DNA from: Bryobacterales bacterium
GTDB lineage: Bacteria; Acidobacteriota; Terriglobia; Bryobacterales; Bryobacteraceae
Reading direction: 5' to 3'
DNA length: 64,000 nucleotides
Assembly: GCA_003135055.1 (NCBI GenBank)
Contig: PLDF01000139.1
Coordinates: forward strand, 20,966 to 84,965
In this document: piece after piece, positions 44,597-53,679 of the stretch
Layout: the number at the start of each line of letters is the position of its first letter
Position numbering within the stretch: the stretch's first letter is position 1
The notes under the pieces: generated by a model
Told to the model about the DNA's origin: nothing
What the model saw: only the letters and a program-made list of their open reading frames with translations
The model's database searches: none
Made by a program: the position numbers and the translations under genes

Positions 44597-45842
44597 AGGT
44601 CTCCTCTCGGGCCTGCGAACGCTTAGCGTCCACTCGCGGCAATTCGCGCGTCATCAGTCCAAAAAGAACCAGCGATGCAATCGGCGGAATCGTAGTCCAG
44701 AAGTACATCACCGCCGGCGAGTTCGGCCAACTGTTACTCCGTTCGTAATACGCCCTAAGCACAGCCACCGGAAGCGGATAGAGGAACGCCGCGCAGACCA
44801 ACGCCGCCGCCAGCAGCCACCACAGCCTCCGCCGCGCGGCATAGCCCAGAAGCAGAGCTACCCCCGGATACTGCATCACCTGGTAGTGAGTCCATGACAC
44901 CGGCGATGCCGCCAGGGCCAACGCCATGATCGCGGCGCCGGCCAGGGAAACCTGCCGGGGGGCGAGTCTGCCGCGTACCGTGACGGCCAAGACCAGGCAT
45001 CCAACCGCCAATGTGAACAACGCCACGCCGGCCGAAAGAAGCCGCTGGCCGGCGGATAATCGAAGGCCTGGCAGACCGTTTCCGGTAATCCAGTCGTTGG
45101 GCATCGGCCCGCCGGGTGGCAAAGGCTCGTAAATCCGCAGTGCCACCGAGGGCAGCGACCAGCTCAGTACGGAGGGCGTACCGGCTAGATAGTCCTGACG
45201 CACAGGCGCTTTCGGACCGGACAGGCAGCATCCCAAGATCGCCCATGGAACGGCCAGCAGGAGCGACGCGGTAGCCATCGCCGCAAACAGAGCGCGCCAG
45301 TCTCGCCGCAAGACCAGGATTGCGCAGAGCACGCCAGGGATCAGTTTCAGGGCGAAGCCCGTCCCGATGCACGCCCCCTGCCGGCGCCCGGCAAGAGTGT
45401 AAGCCGCCGCCAGCAGGAGCGTCAACTGCGGGCCGATCTGCCCCAGTTCCAAGCTCTCGCCGGCTGCGGCGCCCAGCGCCCACACAACTGCAACGATGCA
45501 GGTCCCAATCCGGTCCGATCCCAGGTGGCGCCAGATCAGCCATGCAGCCGCCAAAAGGCACGCGTGCGAAAAGAGGAACCAGACCCAGCGCGCCGGAACA
45601 TAGTCCAGCCGCGCGACCGGCGTTAACAGGCAGGCAAGCAGGGGCGGATACAGATAGCCTTCTGCAAGATAAGGCGATTCGCCCCGCGCCACGTGTTGCG
45701 CCGCCAGATAGTACCAGCGGAAATCGCTGAGACCGGCGTTGGGCATTTGGTCCAAAAAGCTGTCATGGAAATACCATGCTGCGCAGAGAAGCACCACCAT
45801 CGGCGCCGCCGCCCTTGGGAGCCACTTGGTCAGGTTAGCCAT
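44580..45842 (-). CDS. GT87 (DUF2029) membrane mannosyltransferase-like protein
   Basis: This polytopic inner-membrane glycosyltransferase of 420 residues has about ten hydrophobic segments. LSDFRWYYLAAQHVARGESPY after the first segment carries the Asp of the GT87 family, whose known members use polyprenyl-phosphate-mannose as donor. YPPLLACLLTPVARL and KLIPGVLCAILVLRR are also typical. The acceptor is unknown. The first ATG fits the first membrane segment well. It stands alone between two repeat blocks. Confidence 0.85.
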   Translation of the reverse strand: MANLTKWLPRAAAPMVVLLCAAWYFHDSFLDQMPNAGLSDFRWYYLAAQHVARGESPYLAEGYLYPPLLACLLTPVARLDYVPARWVWFLFSHACLLAAAWLIWRHLGSDRIGTCIVAVVWALGAAAGESLELGQIGPQLTLLLAAAYTLAGRRQGACIGTGFALKLIPGVLCAILVLRRDWRALFAAMATASLLLAVPWAILGCCLSGPKAPVRQDYLAGTPSVLSWSLPSVALRIYEPLPPGGPMPNDWITGNGLPGLRLSAGQRLLSAGVALFTLAVGCLVLAVTVRGRLAPRQVSLAGAAIMALALAASPVSWTHYQVMQYPGVALLLGYAARRRLWWLLAAALVCAAFLYPLPVAVLRAYYERSNSWPNSPAVMYFWTTIPPIASLVLFGLMTRELPRVDAKRSQAREETFSPSL

Positions 45843-45967
45843 CGAATCCTTATTGTCCGCGCTGAACGAGGCTCGTTGGACGGATCGTTAGACGGGCTCA
45901 TTATACGACGGGGCCATGCGACGGGATTATACGACTGGGCTGAAGGGGCTCAAGGAGGCTGAAGGGG

Positions 45968-46119
45968 CGCTTACACGTTTTCGGAACTTCTCGCTGGGCC
46001 GCGAAATTCCGCTCCCTTACATTACGGTCGCGACTCTGTATGGTTTGCAGATAGTTACGGAGCCGCGCACGTCAGTAAGCGGTCATTCTAACCGGCCTTT
46101 CCCGACAACGATTAAGCAC
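45968..46119. repeat. R5 repeat, copy b
   Basis: GCGCTTACACG, GGCCGCGAAATTCCGCTCCC, TTTGCAGATAGTTACGGAGC, CGCGCACGTCAGTAAGCGGT and GATTAAGCACC match the other R5 copies in the same order as copy c. It fills the gap between the GT87 and ATP-grasp genes. Confidence 0.85.
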
Positions 46120-47494
46120 CCGGCCTGAAGGTTTCGAGCGCGGTTGCGATATCGAAACGCAACCCGGCGTGCGCCTGGCGTAGCGCCGCTTCCACTTCTT
46201 GCGGGGAATTGCCGCGAGCGAAGATAAATCCTAAATAGCTGGAGCCTTCGGGCAAAGGGATGAGGCGCTGTCCGGGCGTGGCGGTGACGACGATCTCTTC
46301 CACGCCGGCGGACGCCTCTTCGAGACCTTCAACTGAGCGATAGACGCCGTCTTTGGGAATCGGAATCATCATTACGCCGGATGCGCCGTTTGCCAGATGG
46401 AACCGCGACACATCTTCGCCTAGCGCGTGGCGCAGGATAATCTCTTCGTAGGGCAAACCCCCGGGTCCGCACGAGTCCCCCTGGACGCGTTCTTCGCTGC
46501 CCGGATCTACCTTATCGGGCGGGCAAGCCGGCCGGGGGGCCGGCCGCGGACCAGGCGGTCCGCCCGACCATGGCTCTGCCAGCGGTTCCACCAGTGGCTC
46601 GACCAACCGCAAAGCCTTGGCGCATAGGCCGCCGATGGGGCGCGCATGGGCTTCCAGCATCCACGCGCCTTCAGCGTTGTGGCGCAGTTCCGCGTGGACT
46701 GGCCCGTGGCGCAACCCCAGCGCCCGAACGGCGCGCGCGGTGGTATCGAGCAACGCGCTTTGCACGTCCTCCGGTTCGCGCGATGGCGTTACGTAGATGG
46801 TCTCTTCGAAGAATGGGCCGTCGAGCGGGTCGGGCTTGTCGAATATCGCGATGGGCTGGAACTCGCCGCCGGTGACCAGGCCTTCGATGGCGAACTCGCG
46901 GCCCGGAATGTAGCTCTCCACCTGCAGGTAGCGCTGGCCGATCTTGCGGATGCGCTCGAAAGCGGCGGCGAACTCCGCGGCATTGTTCGCGCGAATCACG
47001 CCGCGGCTGGCGGAAAGCCCGAGCGGCTTCAGAACGCAGGGATATGGCGCGCGGCCCGCAAGCGCGTGCGGATCTTCGGTGAATTGCGCTCGAAAGAATT
47101 GCGGGACGCGCAGACCCGCCGCGCGATAGAGTTGCCGTGCGAGGTACTTGTCGTTGCACGCCCGCGCCGCCTCTGGCGGGTGGAACGGCGCGCCGAGCAT
47201 CTCCGCCGCTTCGGCCGCCAGCATCGCCGGCCGGTCGCCCACGGCCGCCACGCCATCGAATTGCATCCCGCGCAACGCTTCAAGCGATGCTTCGAGCGAT
47301 GCCGGGAACGACTCCGCCACGCGGTCGAATTTGACTGCGATGGCGCGGTCGCCCCAAGGGTCTTCCATGATATGGCAGCGGTCGGTGGCGAGCGTCAAAT
47401 CGGCGCCCAGTCGCCGCGCCGCATCGGCGAAGACGCGGATCTGGTAACCCGTGGTCGCCGCAAAAAGTAGAAGCCGTTTCGCCACCGGTCCCAT
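46112..47494 (-). CDS. ATP-grasp domain enzyme with in-frame repeat insertion
   Basis: ATP-grasp ligases form amide or related bonds through an acyl-phosphate intermediate; this 460-residue protein resembles biotin-carboxylase-like and amino-acid ligases of unknown substrate. Visible are an N-terminal pre-ATP-grasp half ([20 protein letters not shown]), [34 protein letters not shown] with the ATP-binding Lys, and [21 protein letters not shown] with Glu metal ligands. After [14 protein letters not shown] a Pro/Gly-rich stretch (roughly 40 residues, DNA 46450-46590) breaks the normal continuity to [14 protein letters not shown]. It contains the core of a dispersed palindrome also found at 56720. 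ATG 47494 is taken because it begins the first strand; it lies 13 bases from the divergent threonine dehydrogenase start. Confidence 0.82.
   Translation of the reverse strand: MGPVAKRLLLFAATTGYQIRVFADAARRLGADLTLATDRCHIMEDPWGDRAIAVKFDRVAESFPASLEASLEALRGMQFDGVAAVGDRPAMLAAEAAEMLGAPFHPPEAARACNDKYLARQLYRAAGLRVPQFFRAQFTEDPHALAGRAPYPCVLKPLGLSASRGVIRANNAAEFAAAFERIRKIGQRYLQVESYIPGREFAIEGLVTGGEFQPIAIFDKPDPLDGPFFEETIYVTPSREPEDVQSALLDTTARAVRALGLRHGPVHAELRHNAEGAWMLEAHARPIGGLCAKALRLVEPLVEPLAEPWSGGPPGPRPAPRPACPPDKVDPGSEERVQGDSCGPGGLPYEEIILRHALGEDVSRFHLANGASGVMMIPIPKDGVYRSVEGLEEASAGVEEIVVTATPGQRLIPLPEGSSYLGFIFARGNSPQEVEAALRQAHAGLRFDIATALETFRPGA
46524..46555 (-). repeat. R6 palindrome inside the ATP-grasp coding sequence
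   Basis: On the minus strand this reads CCTGGTCCGCGGCCGGCCCC, then CCGGCCGGCTTG, matching 56720-56751 (plus strand) except for a few bases at the centre. It sits in frame in the ATP-grasp gene and encodes part of a Pro/Gly/Arg-rich stretch. Confidence 0.75.
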
Positions 47495-47507
47495 TCTCGC
47501 AGTTGCT

Positions 47508-48545
47508 ATGGTGGTGTATGTGAAAGCATTGGTGAAGAGCAGGCGCGAAGCGGGGTTGTGGCTGGAAGAGATCGAACCGCCGAAGATCGGCATCAGCGAC
47601 GTACTGATTCAGGTGCTGCGCACGGGGATCTGCGGTACCGACGTGCATATCTACAAATGGGACGAATGGGCGCAGCGCACCATCCCCGTGCCCATGGCGA
47701 TCGGGCACGAGTTCGTCGGCAAAATCGTCGAAGCGGGCTCGAACGTGAACGATTTTTTCCCCGGCGACATCGTCAGCGGCGAGGGCCACGTGGTCTGCGG
47801 GCGGTGCCGTAATTGTCTGGCGGGACGGCGCCATCTCTGCGCGCACACGCAGGGCGTGGGAGTGAACCGGCCGGGCGCGTTCGCCGAGTATATCGCGCTG
47901 CCGATGACCAACATCTGGCGGCACCACGAAGGCATCGACCTGGATATCGCGGCCATTTTCGACCCCTTCGGCAATGCCGTGCATACCGCGCTATCGTTTC
48001 CCGTTCTAGGCGAGGACGTACTGATCACGGGCGCGGGACCCATCGGCATCATGGCAGCGGGCGTGGTGCAACACGCCGGCGCGCGCTTCACCGTGATCAC
48101 GGACGTGAATCCCTATCGCCTCGATCTGGCGCGCAAGATGGGCGTGACCATGGCGGTGAATGTGCGCGACGCCAAACTCGACGCCATACAGAAGCAACTC
48201 GGTATGACGGAGGGCTTCGACGTGGGCCTCGAGATGTCGGGCAACCCTTCCGGCTTCCGCGACATGATCGCCAACATGAGCCACGGCGCGAAGATCGCCA
48301 TGCTGGGCATTCCGTCCGAAGACATGGCCATCGATTGGCGCACGGTGATTTTCAACATGCTGACCATCAAGGGCATCTACGGCCGCGAGATGTACGAGAC
48401 CTGGTACAAGATGAGCGTGATGCTGCAATCGGGACTCGATATCAGCCCGGTGATCACGCATCGCTTCCACTACACGGAGTATGAGAAGGGCTTCGAAGCG
48501 ATGTCGTCGGGGAATTCGGGGAAGGTGATTTTGAGTTGGGAGTGA
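47508..48545 (+). CDS. tdh: L-threonine 3-dehydrogenase
   Basis: Tdh oxidises L-threonine to 2-amino-3-ketobutyrate with NAD in the cytoplasm; the product is normally split to glycine and acetyl-CoA, which would link it to the glycine cleavage operon 12 kb upstream. The protein is a zinc-dependent medium-chain dehydrogenase of about 345 residues. Catalytic zinc ligands are in [14 protein letters not shown] and GHEFVGKI, structural zinc cysteines in [15 protein letters not shown], and the cofactor motif is [11 protein letters not shown]. The family usually begins MKALVKS; here GTG 47520 gives exactly that, while ATG 47508 adds four residues, so either may be used. Confidence 0.93.
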   Translation: MVVYVKALVKSRREAGLWLEEIEPPKIGISDVLIQVLRTGICGTDVHIYKWDEWAQRTIPVPMAIGHEFVGKIVEAGSNVNDFFPGDIVSGEGHVVCGRCRNCLAGRRHLCAHTQGVGVNRPGAFAEYIALPMTNIWRHHEGIDLDIAAIFDPFGNAVHTALSFPVLGEDVLITGAGPIGIMAAGVVQHAGARFTVITDVNPYRLDLARKMGVTMAVNVRDAKLDAIQKQLGMTEGFDVGLEMSGNPSGFRDMIANMSHGAKIAMLGIPSEDMAIDWRTVIFNMLTIKGIYGREMYETWYKMSVMLQSGLDISPVITHRFHYTEYEKGFEAMSSGNSGKVILSWE

Positions 48546-48730
48546 GCGGCGGGGCAGCCGCCCGCCGCGCTGGCTAACACCGTGGATAGGCCGGCGTCGG
48601 CGCCTCGTGGACCGATCTGGCGGCCCGCTAAATCTGACTTGGGTCACTCGATCGCCGATAACTCTCCCCTTCCGCCTAACATAGTACATAGGACGGTATG
48701 TAAGACTGTCTCGCATGTACTCGGCGACGG

Positions 48731-48848
48731 GTGCTTAAACGTATTCGGGATTTTCTCGCCCGGCCGCGAAATCCCGCTCCCTCACGGTCGCGGCTCTGTC
48801 TCGGCTGCGCGTGTTTGCAGATAGTTACCGAGCCGCAACCGTCAGTTT
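48731..48848. repeat. R5 repeat, copy c
   Basis: GTGCTTAAACGTATTCGGG, GGCCGCGAAATCCCGCTCCC, TCACGGTCGCGGCTC, TTTGCAGATAGTTACCGAGC and CGTCAGT follow the order of copy b. Its right end runs directly into a TIR-like coding fragment. The part of the gap before it (48546-48730) shows only small hairpins such as GCGGGGCAGCCGCCCGCCGC. Confidence 0.85.
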
Positions 48849-48980
48849 CACGACCAGATCGAGAACTTCATCGCCCACGCCCAGATCTTCCTGCCGGTCC
48901 TGACCAAAGGCGCCGGGTCGCGAAAATGGGCCCGGCAGGAAATCGGGTACGCGTTTGCGATGCGCGTGCCGGCGGGGTAG
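48843..48980 (+). pseudogene. Fragment of a TIR-like domain
   Basis: One frame without an initiation codon reads FHDQIENFIAHAQIFLPVLT, then KGAGSRKWARQEIGYAFAMR, then VPAG and a stop. The pattern D/E-Q-I-x-x-x-I-x-H/A-x-x-F-L-P-V-L-T followed by W-x-R/x-Q-E-I-G-Y-A resembles the middle of bacterial TIR domains, including the Glu that is catalytic in NADase TIRs. Only about 45 residues survive, joined directly to an R5 repeat at the left. It is a gene relic. The match is by pattern memory and was not searched. Confidence 0.4.
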
Positions 48981-49055
48981 GTCGGCGTGGGGTGCGATCC
49001 TCCGAAGGGACATCGGGCGAATCCGCCTTCGCCTGATTCCGGATGCTTCGGCCGA

Positions 49056-51539
49056 TCACCGGTGGCCGAGGAATCGCAACTGAAAGTTAAGGGCTCGCGG
49101 CTGGCCGCCATACTCCAGCAGATAAGTCGAGCCGCCCAGCACATTATCCACCAAGGTCGGATTGAAGTGGCCGGTGATGTTATTGAAGCCCGCCCGCAAC
49201 GCCACGCGATAGCCGCGATAGGAAAGTATGCGTTCGACGAACAGATTCAATTCGAAGAACTGCGGGAAGCGCCGGTCGTCGACTAATCCCACCAGTTGTC
49301 CGTACGGATCCTGTATCGAGAAGGGCAGGCCCGAATGCCAATCCAGCAGATAGGCGAATGCCCAGCTCTTGCTCCAGGCCGGAAGATAGCCCCAACTCAG
49401 CAGTCGATTCGGCGCATCCCACGGCAACGGACCGGTATCGGCGGAGACGCTCAAAGGCTGGTCCACGGTTCGCTCGATCACGGCATTCGATTCCGCCCGG
49501 CTGCGCGTATAGCTCACCATCCACTCGAAACGGCCCCGCAGCGGCTGGCGTAATGCAATTTCCACCGAATCGTACTGGTCCTGGCGCTGGTTGGTCAGTG
49601 CGTAATCGGCGGTCACCGGCCCGGGGTTCGGCGCACCGGCTATGATAGCCGGGAACTGCTCCGCGGAGGGCAGGTCGTTGGTGTAATCGAACCCGCGCGT
49701 CGAACGCCGCCGCAACAACTCTACTTTGGCCTGCAGCAGTTTCGGCAGAGTACGCTCCACGCCCAAGGTCCAAATATCGGCGCGCGGATTCTGCAGGTTC
49801 GGTCCCAAGGTGAAGACCGAAAACACCGGACCGTAGATTAAATTGCCGGCGCCGTCGAAGTAGGTCGAGATATCGGATTGATCGAGCGGCCGCGTGAAAA
49901 GCCGCAGGTTGGCGGGCTCGACGATGCGGGCGAAGCTTCCCGAAATGCGCGTCCCCTCCATGCCCGGCGGCGAGATCGCAAAGCCGGCGCGCGGCGACGA
50001 GTTCAAGCGACCGAGACGGTCCTCGTCGGCGCGCCACCCCAGTTCCAGCAGCAGCCAGGGCCGCACTCTCCAGGAATCCTGCATGTAAAAGGCGCGCTCA
50101 TCGTTGTCGCTGCTCAACTGGCCCGATCCCGTGAAACCGATGGCGCGAATAATCGCTCCGGCGTTGTTCAGGTAATCGATGGCGGTGCGGCTGACATTCT
50201 GCTGGTAGTCGAGACGGACAATATCGGCTCCGGTCTTCAATTGGTGCTCGCCCAGGAAGTGGAAAGAGGGCGGAAAATAGTTGGCTATCCCCTGCCACCG
50301 CCGGGCGTCGCGGCGCGCGGTGGCGTAATAGTTGCCCATGCGGCCGTCGGGAGCGATCAGGTAAGGCGCGTCGCCCTGCGGCTCTGCCGTGTTGTGCGTC
50401 AGGCTGGCCGCGAATCCGAACTCGATCATCGAGCTGCGGGAAAAGGAACGCTGATCCTTGACATAGCCAAACCACTGGTTGGCTTCGCTTTTCAAGGTGG
50501 TTTCGCGAGGGTCCAACAGAGTAAGCCCGCTCTGCGGCGCGTACTGGTAGTCGAACAGCAGGCCCACGAACAGAATGTCCTTCTCGCTCAGGTTGAACTG
50601 ATTGTGCAACAGATCGTTGAAGCGCCAACTCTTGGAGGAGTTCTGGTTCGCCGCGAGTTGCGGCACCGTAATGCGGACGAATTGCAGTTCGGCGGTGTTG
50701 AAAAACCAAGCTCGCCCTTTGCGCCAGGGACCGGAAACAGTGCCTCGGGGAGTCCATCTGGAAAACCGCAAGCCTGTGCCGATGTCAATGCCGGGAAACA
50801 CGGCGGTGGCGGAAACCTTGAACTTATCGCCTCCTGTGCGCGCATGCAGCAGCATGGTTCCAGACTCGCCCCGTCCCATGTCGGCATCCGACGGAGAGGA
50901 CTGGACATCCACCGATTGCACGGATTCCAGACTCATACGGGCGTCGAACTGCCCGGTCAGCGGGTCGTTCAGTTGGAAGCCTTCGAAGCTGTACTGAGCC
51001 TGGTCTTCCGATCCCCCGAACAGGTGTATCCCGCCGCTTGAATCCTGCACCACCCCTGGGATCATCCGCAGCCCGCTGCGCAGGCTGTGCTGATTGGGAA
51101 ACGGCACGTCGTAGAGCGTGCGGCTGCTGAGCGTGGTTTGCGGCGTGACTCGATCCATATCGATCGAGCCCGGATCGCCCTTGACCTCGATCGTCGAGCG
51201 GATGTCGTGGATGGATTGCAGGGAAATATGCAATTCGAAAGACGGCTCGCCGGGTGGCGTGGCTGGCACTGTAAGCAGCGGTTCAAAAACTACGTAGAAG
51301 CCTTCGCGATCGATCTTGAGCGAGTAGGCTCCGGCCGCCGGCAACTGCAGAAGGACGGAGCCGGTTGGATCCGAGATCGCCTCCCAGCTCTTGGTGGCGG
51401 GAATGTCCTCCATGGTGACTCGCGCGCCGGCAACCGGCAAACTATTTTCGTTGGTCACCCGCGCGGCCACTCGCACCTGGGCGCCAGCCAGTGGGCACAG
51501 AACTGCCACGATCCGGACCCACGCCAGCAGCAGTCTCAT
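49056..51539 (-). CDS. TonB-dependent receptor-like outer-membrane protein
   Basis: This receptor of 827 residues has the same architecture as the larger one at 15.6-18.9 kb: a signal peptide (LLLAWVRIVAVLCPLAGAQ), a carboxypeptidase-regulatory-like domain (ARVTNENSLPVAGARVTMED), a plug region (RTLYDVPFPNQHSLRSGLRM, IPGVVQDSSGGIHLFGG) and a beta-barrel ending in NFQLRFLGHR. It is shorter than the other receptors here. The substrate is unknown. The neighbouring NHL-repeat gene is on the same strand, upstream, 60 bases away, and they may form a transcription unit. ATG 51539 is preferred over TTG 51551. Confidence 0.87.
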   Translation of the reverse strand: MRLLLAWVRIVAVLCPLAGAQVRVAARVTNENSLPVAGARVTMEDIPATKSWEAISDPTGSVLLQLPAAGAYSLKIDREGFYVVFEPLLTVPATPPGEPSFELHISLQSIHDIRSTIEVKGDPGSIDMDRVTPQTTLSSRTLYDVPFPNQHSLRSGLRMIPGVVQDSSGGIHLFGGSEDQAQYSFEGFQLNDPLTGQFDARMSLESVQSVDVQSSPSDADMGRGESGTMLLHARTGGDKFKVSATAVFPGIDIGTGLRFSRWTPRGTVSGPWRKGRAWFFNTAELQFVRITVPQLAANQNSSKSWRFNDLLHNQFNLSEKDILFVGLLFDYQYAPQSGLTLLDPRETTLKSEANQWFGYVKDQRSFSRSSMIEFGFAASLTHNTAEPQGDAPYLIAPDGRMGNYYATARRDARRWQGIANYFPPSFHFLGEHQLKTGADIVRLDYQQNVSRTAIDYLNNAGAIIRAIGFTGSGQLSSDNDERAFYMQDSWRVRPWLLLELGWRADEDRLGRLNSSPRAGFAISPPGMEGTRISGSFARIVEPANLRLFTRPLDQSDISTYFDGAGNLIYGPVFSVFTLGPNLQNPRADIWTLGVERTLPKLLQAKVELLRRRSTRGFDYTNDLPSAEQFPAIIAGAPNPGPVTADYALTNQRQDQYDSVEIALRQPLRGRFEWMVSYTRSRAESNAVIERTVDQPLSVSADTGPLPWDAPNRLLSWGYLPAWSKSWAFAYLLDWHSGLPFSIQDPYGQLVGLVDDRRFPQFFELNLFVERILSYRGYRVALRAGFNNITGHFNPTLVDNVLGGSTYLLEYGGQPRALNFQLRFLGHR

Positions 51540-51602
51540 GCTTTGTGACAATCATACCCGAAGCGGCCGTGCCGCACTTGCCGGGCTTCGACCAGGCTGT
51601 GC

Positions 51603-53081
51603 TTACTGCTTCGCGGCCACCACTCCGCCCACGGTAGACGATCCGGTTCCGCTGCACCCGTTTCCGCCATAGCGGAGAAACTTCTGGATCCGTTTTCCGG
51701 TGTCGACTTCACCTGTATAGATGTTGCCCTTGCTGTCTACGCTCACCTGATGCAGCCAGTGGAATTCTCCAGGCATCCGGCCACTGCGTCCGAGCCGGCC
51801 CAACTCCTGCAGGCTGCTTCGGTTCAGGATGTAGATTGTCATATTGGCGTTGTCTCCGACATAGAGGCAACTCTGCGCCTTGTCCGTGGAGAAGGTCATT
51901 GAAACGGCTGTTCCAATTATGTTGGTGTGTTCGCTAATAAACTGCTCGGCGATGAAACCGCATTTGCCGGCCTCGCCAGCCGGATTGCTGCACGGCTTGC
52001 CAAGCGCGGCATCGTTCTTGTCAAACACCTGAATGCGGTCGTTTCCCCGGTCGCAGACATAAATCTTGCCGTCATTGGCAATCTTCACGCAGTGCACGGG
52101 GTTGCGGAAAAATGCGGGCTTTTTGTCGCCTTTGGAATAGCCGGCGATCCATGGCCCGGCGTTCCTGGCGGCTGCGTCGTCGACGGGGTTGTTTCCATAG
52201 GCGCCGAAATGGCCGATATATTTGCCGGTGTTGGCGTCAACGATCAGAACGCGGCGGTTTCCGTAGCCGTCCGAGACGTACAGGCGGTTAGTTGCCGGGT
52301 CGACCACCATGTCCGCCGCCTGATAGAGCAGTGGCGTGCCGTTAATGCCGCCATGCGCATCGTTGCTGCCCGGCGCCGTTGGAGTCCCGCCGATCCTCAT
52401 CTTGAAATTGCCGTTCATGTCAAACTTCAGTACGAAGCCGTCGCCGCCTTCCTTGTTCGTCGTCCAAGGCGACCCTCCCCGGTCTGCCGCCGCGGAATTT
52501 CCCGAGATCCAGACGTTGTCGTTCCGGTCGACATAAATGCCATGCTCACTGCCCGGCCAAATGCAGCCCGATTCCGCTTTACATTTACCGCCGATGAAAC
52601 CGGGATCGGCCGGACCGCCCCAGGCACGCAGCAGCTTACCGTCCGAATCGAACTCCAGAACCGAAGGCGCGGCTTTGCAGCAATCTGCGATGGCGCCATA
52701 CGCGCGCACCTGGCCAAGCGCATTGATCGGCTGACCCCTCTCATCGGCGGCGCCCGGCACGGGCTCTTCAAGCCCGGCCTCTTCGTTTGTCATGGTGCGC
52801 GGCCGGTTGTAGACCCAGATATGGTCATGCTGGTCCACATAGAGCCCGCCTATTTGGCCAAGCAGCCAGTTGTTCGGCAGCCGTTGCGGCCATGCGGGGT
52901 CGATCACGAAACTCGGTGTCTTGCCGGTGCTCGATGCATTGTACACGCCCGTTTGTTTGAATAGCCGGTCGAGAGAGCCGCTGTTCTTCAGGATATTGAT
53001 ATTGGGATCGGCGGCCATGACCAAGTTGGCCATGGTCAATATCATCGCAGGCAGGCTGGCAGTCACTTTGCGCTGGATCAT
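51603..53081 (-). CDS. Exported NHL-repeat beta-propeller protein
   Basis: The 492-residue protein has a signal peptide (KVTASLPAMILTMANLVMA) followed by a beta-propeller built of NHL-type blades, such as GGLYVDQHDHIWVYNRP, HGIYVDRNDNVWISGN, LYVSDGYGNRRVLIVDANTG, KIYVCDRGNDRIQVFD and VSVDSKGNIYTGEVDTGKRIQKF. Several cysteines (DCCKA, KCKAESGC, CSNPAGEAGKCG) may form disulphides. Such proteins resemble the lyase part of peptidylglycine amidating enzymes and often have no known activity. ATG 53081 has GAAAGGAAAG upstream and fits the signal peptide; the frame continues upstream only through repeat sequence. Confidence 0.85.
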   Translation of the reverse strand: MIQRKVTASLPAMILTMANLVMAADPNINILKNSGSLDRLFKQTGVYNASSTGKTPSFVIDPAWPQRLPNNWLLGQIGGLYVDQHDHIWVYNRPRTMTNEEAGLEEPVPGAADERGQPINALGQVRAYGAIADCCKAAPSVLEFDSDGKLLRAWGGPADPGFIGGKCKAESGCIWPGSEHGIYVDRNDNVWISGNSAAADRGGSPWTTNKEGGDGFVLKFDMNGNFKMRIGGTPTAPGSNDAHGGINGTPLLYQAADMVVDPATNRLYVSDGYGNRRVLIVDANTGKYIGHFGAYGNNPVDDAAARNAGPWIAGYSKGDKKPAFFRNPVHCVKIANDGKIYVCDRGNDRIQVFDKNDAALGKPCSNPAGEAGKCGFIAEQFISEHTNIIGTAVSMTFSTDKAQSCLYVGDNANMTIYILNRSSLQELGRLGRSGRMPGEFHWLHQVSVDSKGNIYTGEVDTGKRIQKFLRYGGNGCSGTGSSTVGGVVAAKQ

Positions 53082-53214
53082 AATTCTTGTCTTTCCTTTC
53101 AACAAGCTGCCCGAAAGTGCGCCGCAGCGGGCTGGTCCGCGCGCAGAGCCGGATAAAGTATATAACATCCGAATCGTGCTGCTGGCATTGCGATTACATG
53201 GCGTCCCGTAATCT

Positions 53215-53312
53215 CGCCGGCCTTTACCGTTCACGGTAACCCACTGACTGTACTGGCCAAGTGTGTGGCGCACGCACTCATGCGTGCAGCGTTCACACTC
53301 GTGTGAACGCGA
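53215..53312. repeat. Joined R4 (copy b) and R3 (copy b) elements
   Basis: Bases 53215-53275 match R4 at 19205-19265 (TTCACGGTAACCCA, TGACTGTACTGGCCAA, GTGGCGCAC). The final GTGGCGCAC is also the start of an R3 copy whose second hairpin is GCGTTCAC-actcgt-GTGAACGC. The two families thus abut or share a boundary. It lies upstream of the NHL-repeat gene. Confidence 0.8.
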
Positions 53313-53332
53313 TATGTTTCGCAGCTTCTAAG

Positions 53333-53384
53333 GGGCGATTTCCGCGACAGAGCCGCGAAATCCCCAAAACGGTTAAGCACCGCT
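53333..53384. repeat. R5 repeat, short copy d
   Basis: GGGGCGATTTCCGCGACAGA, GCCGCGAAATCCCC and AAAACGGTTAAGCACC keep the outer part of the R5 palindrome with the centre deleted. Together with the R4/R3 block it fills the gap 53082-53679; the rest, 53385-53679, shows no credible gene. Confidence 0.7.
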
Positions 53385-53679
53385 TACATGGCGTACATGG
53401 CGTCCTTGCAAAGCCGTCTGTCCACTTCCGGAGATAGTATGCCCGGCCCTGACGGACAGCTTCTTGAACTCGCTCCGCCGTTACGAGCTGGCGCTATTCG
53501 GGTTGAAGAATCTGACAACCCTGCGCAACGGGAACCGCTCGTCCGCGTCATCGCGGCCGAAGCCGGCCGCCGGGAGGAAATGGAGACTGCCCCCAGAGTC
53601 GTGAGTGGCGAGTGCAGCGCGACCACGGGGGCAACGACATAGGCAGCGACAGAGGCAACCACAGAGGCTCGTAGCCGCC

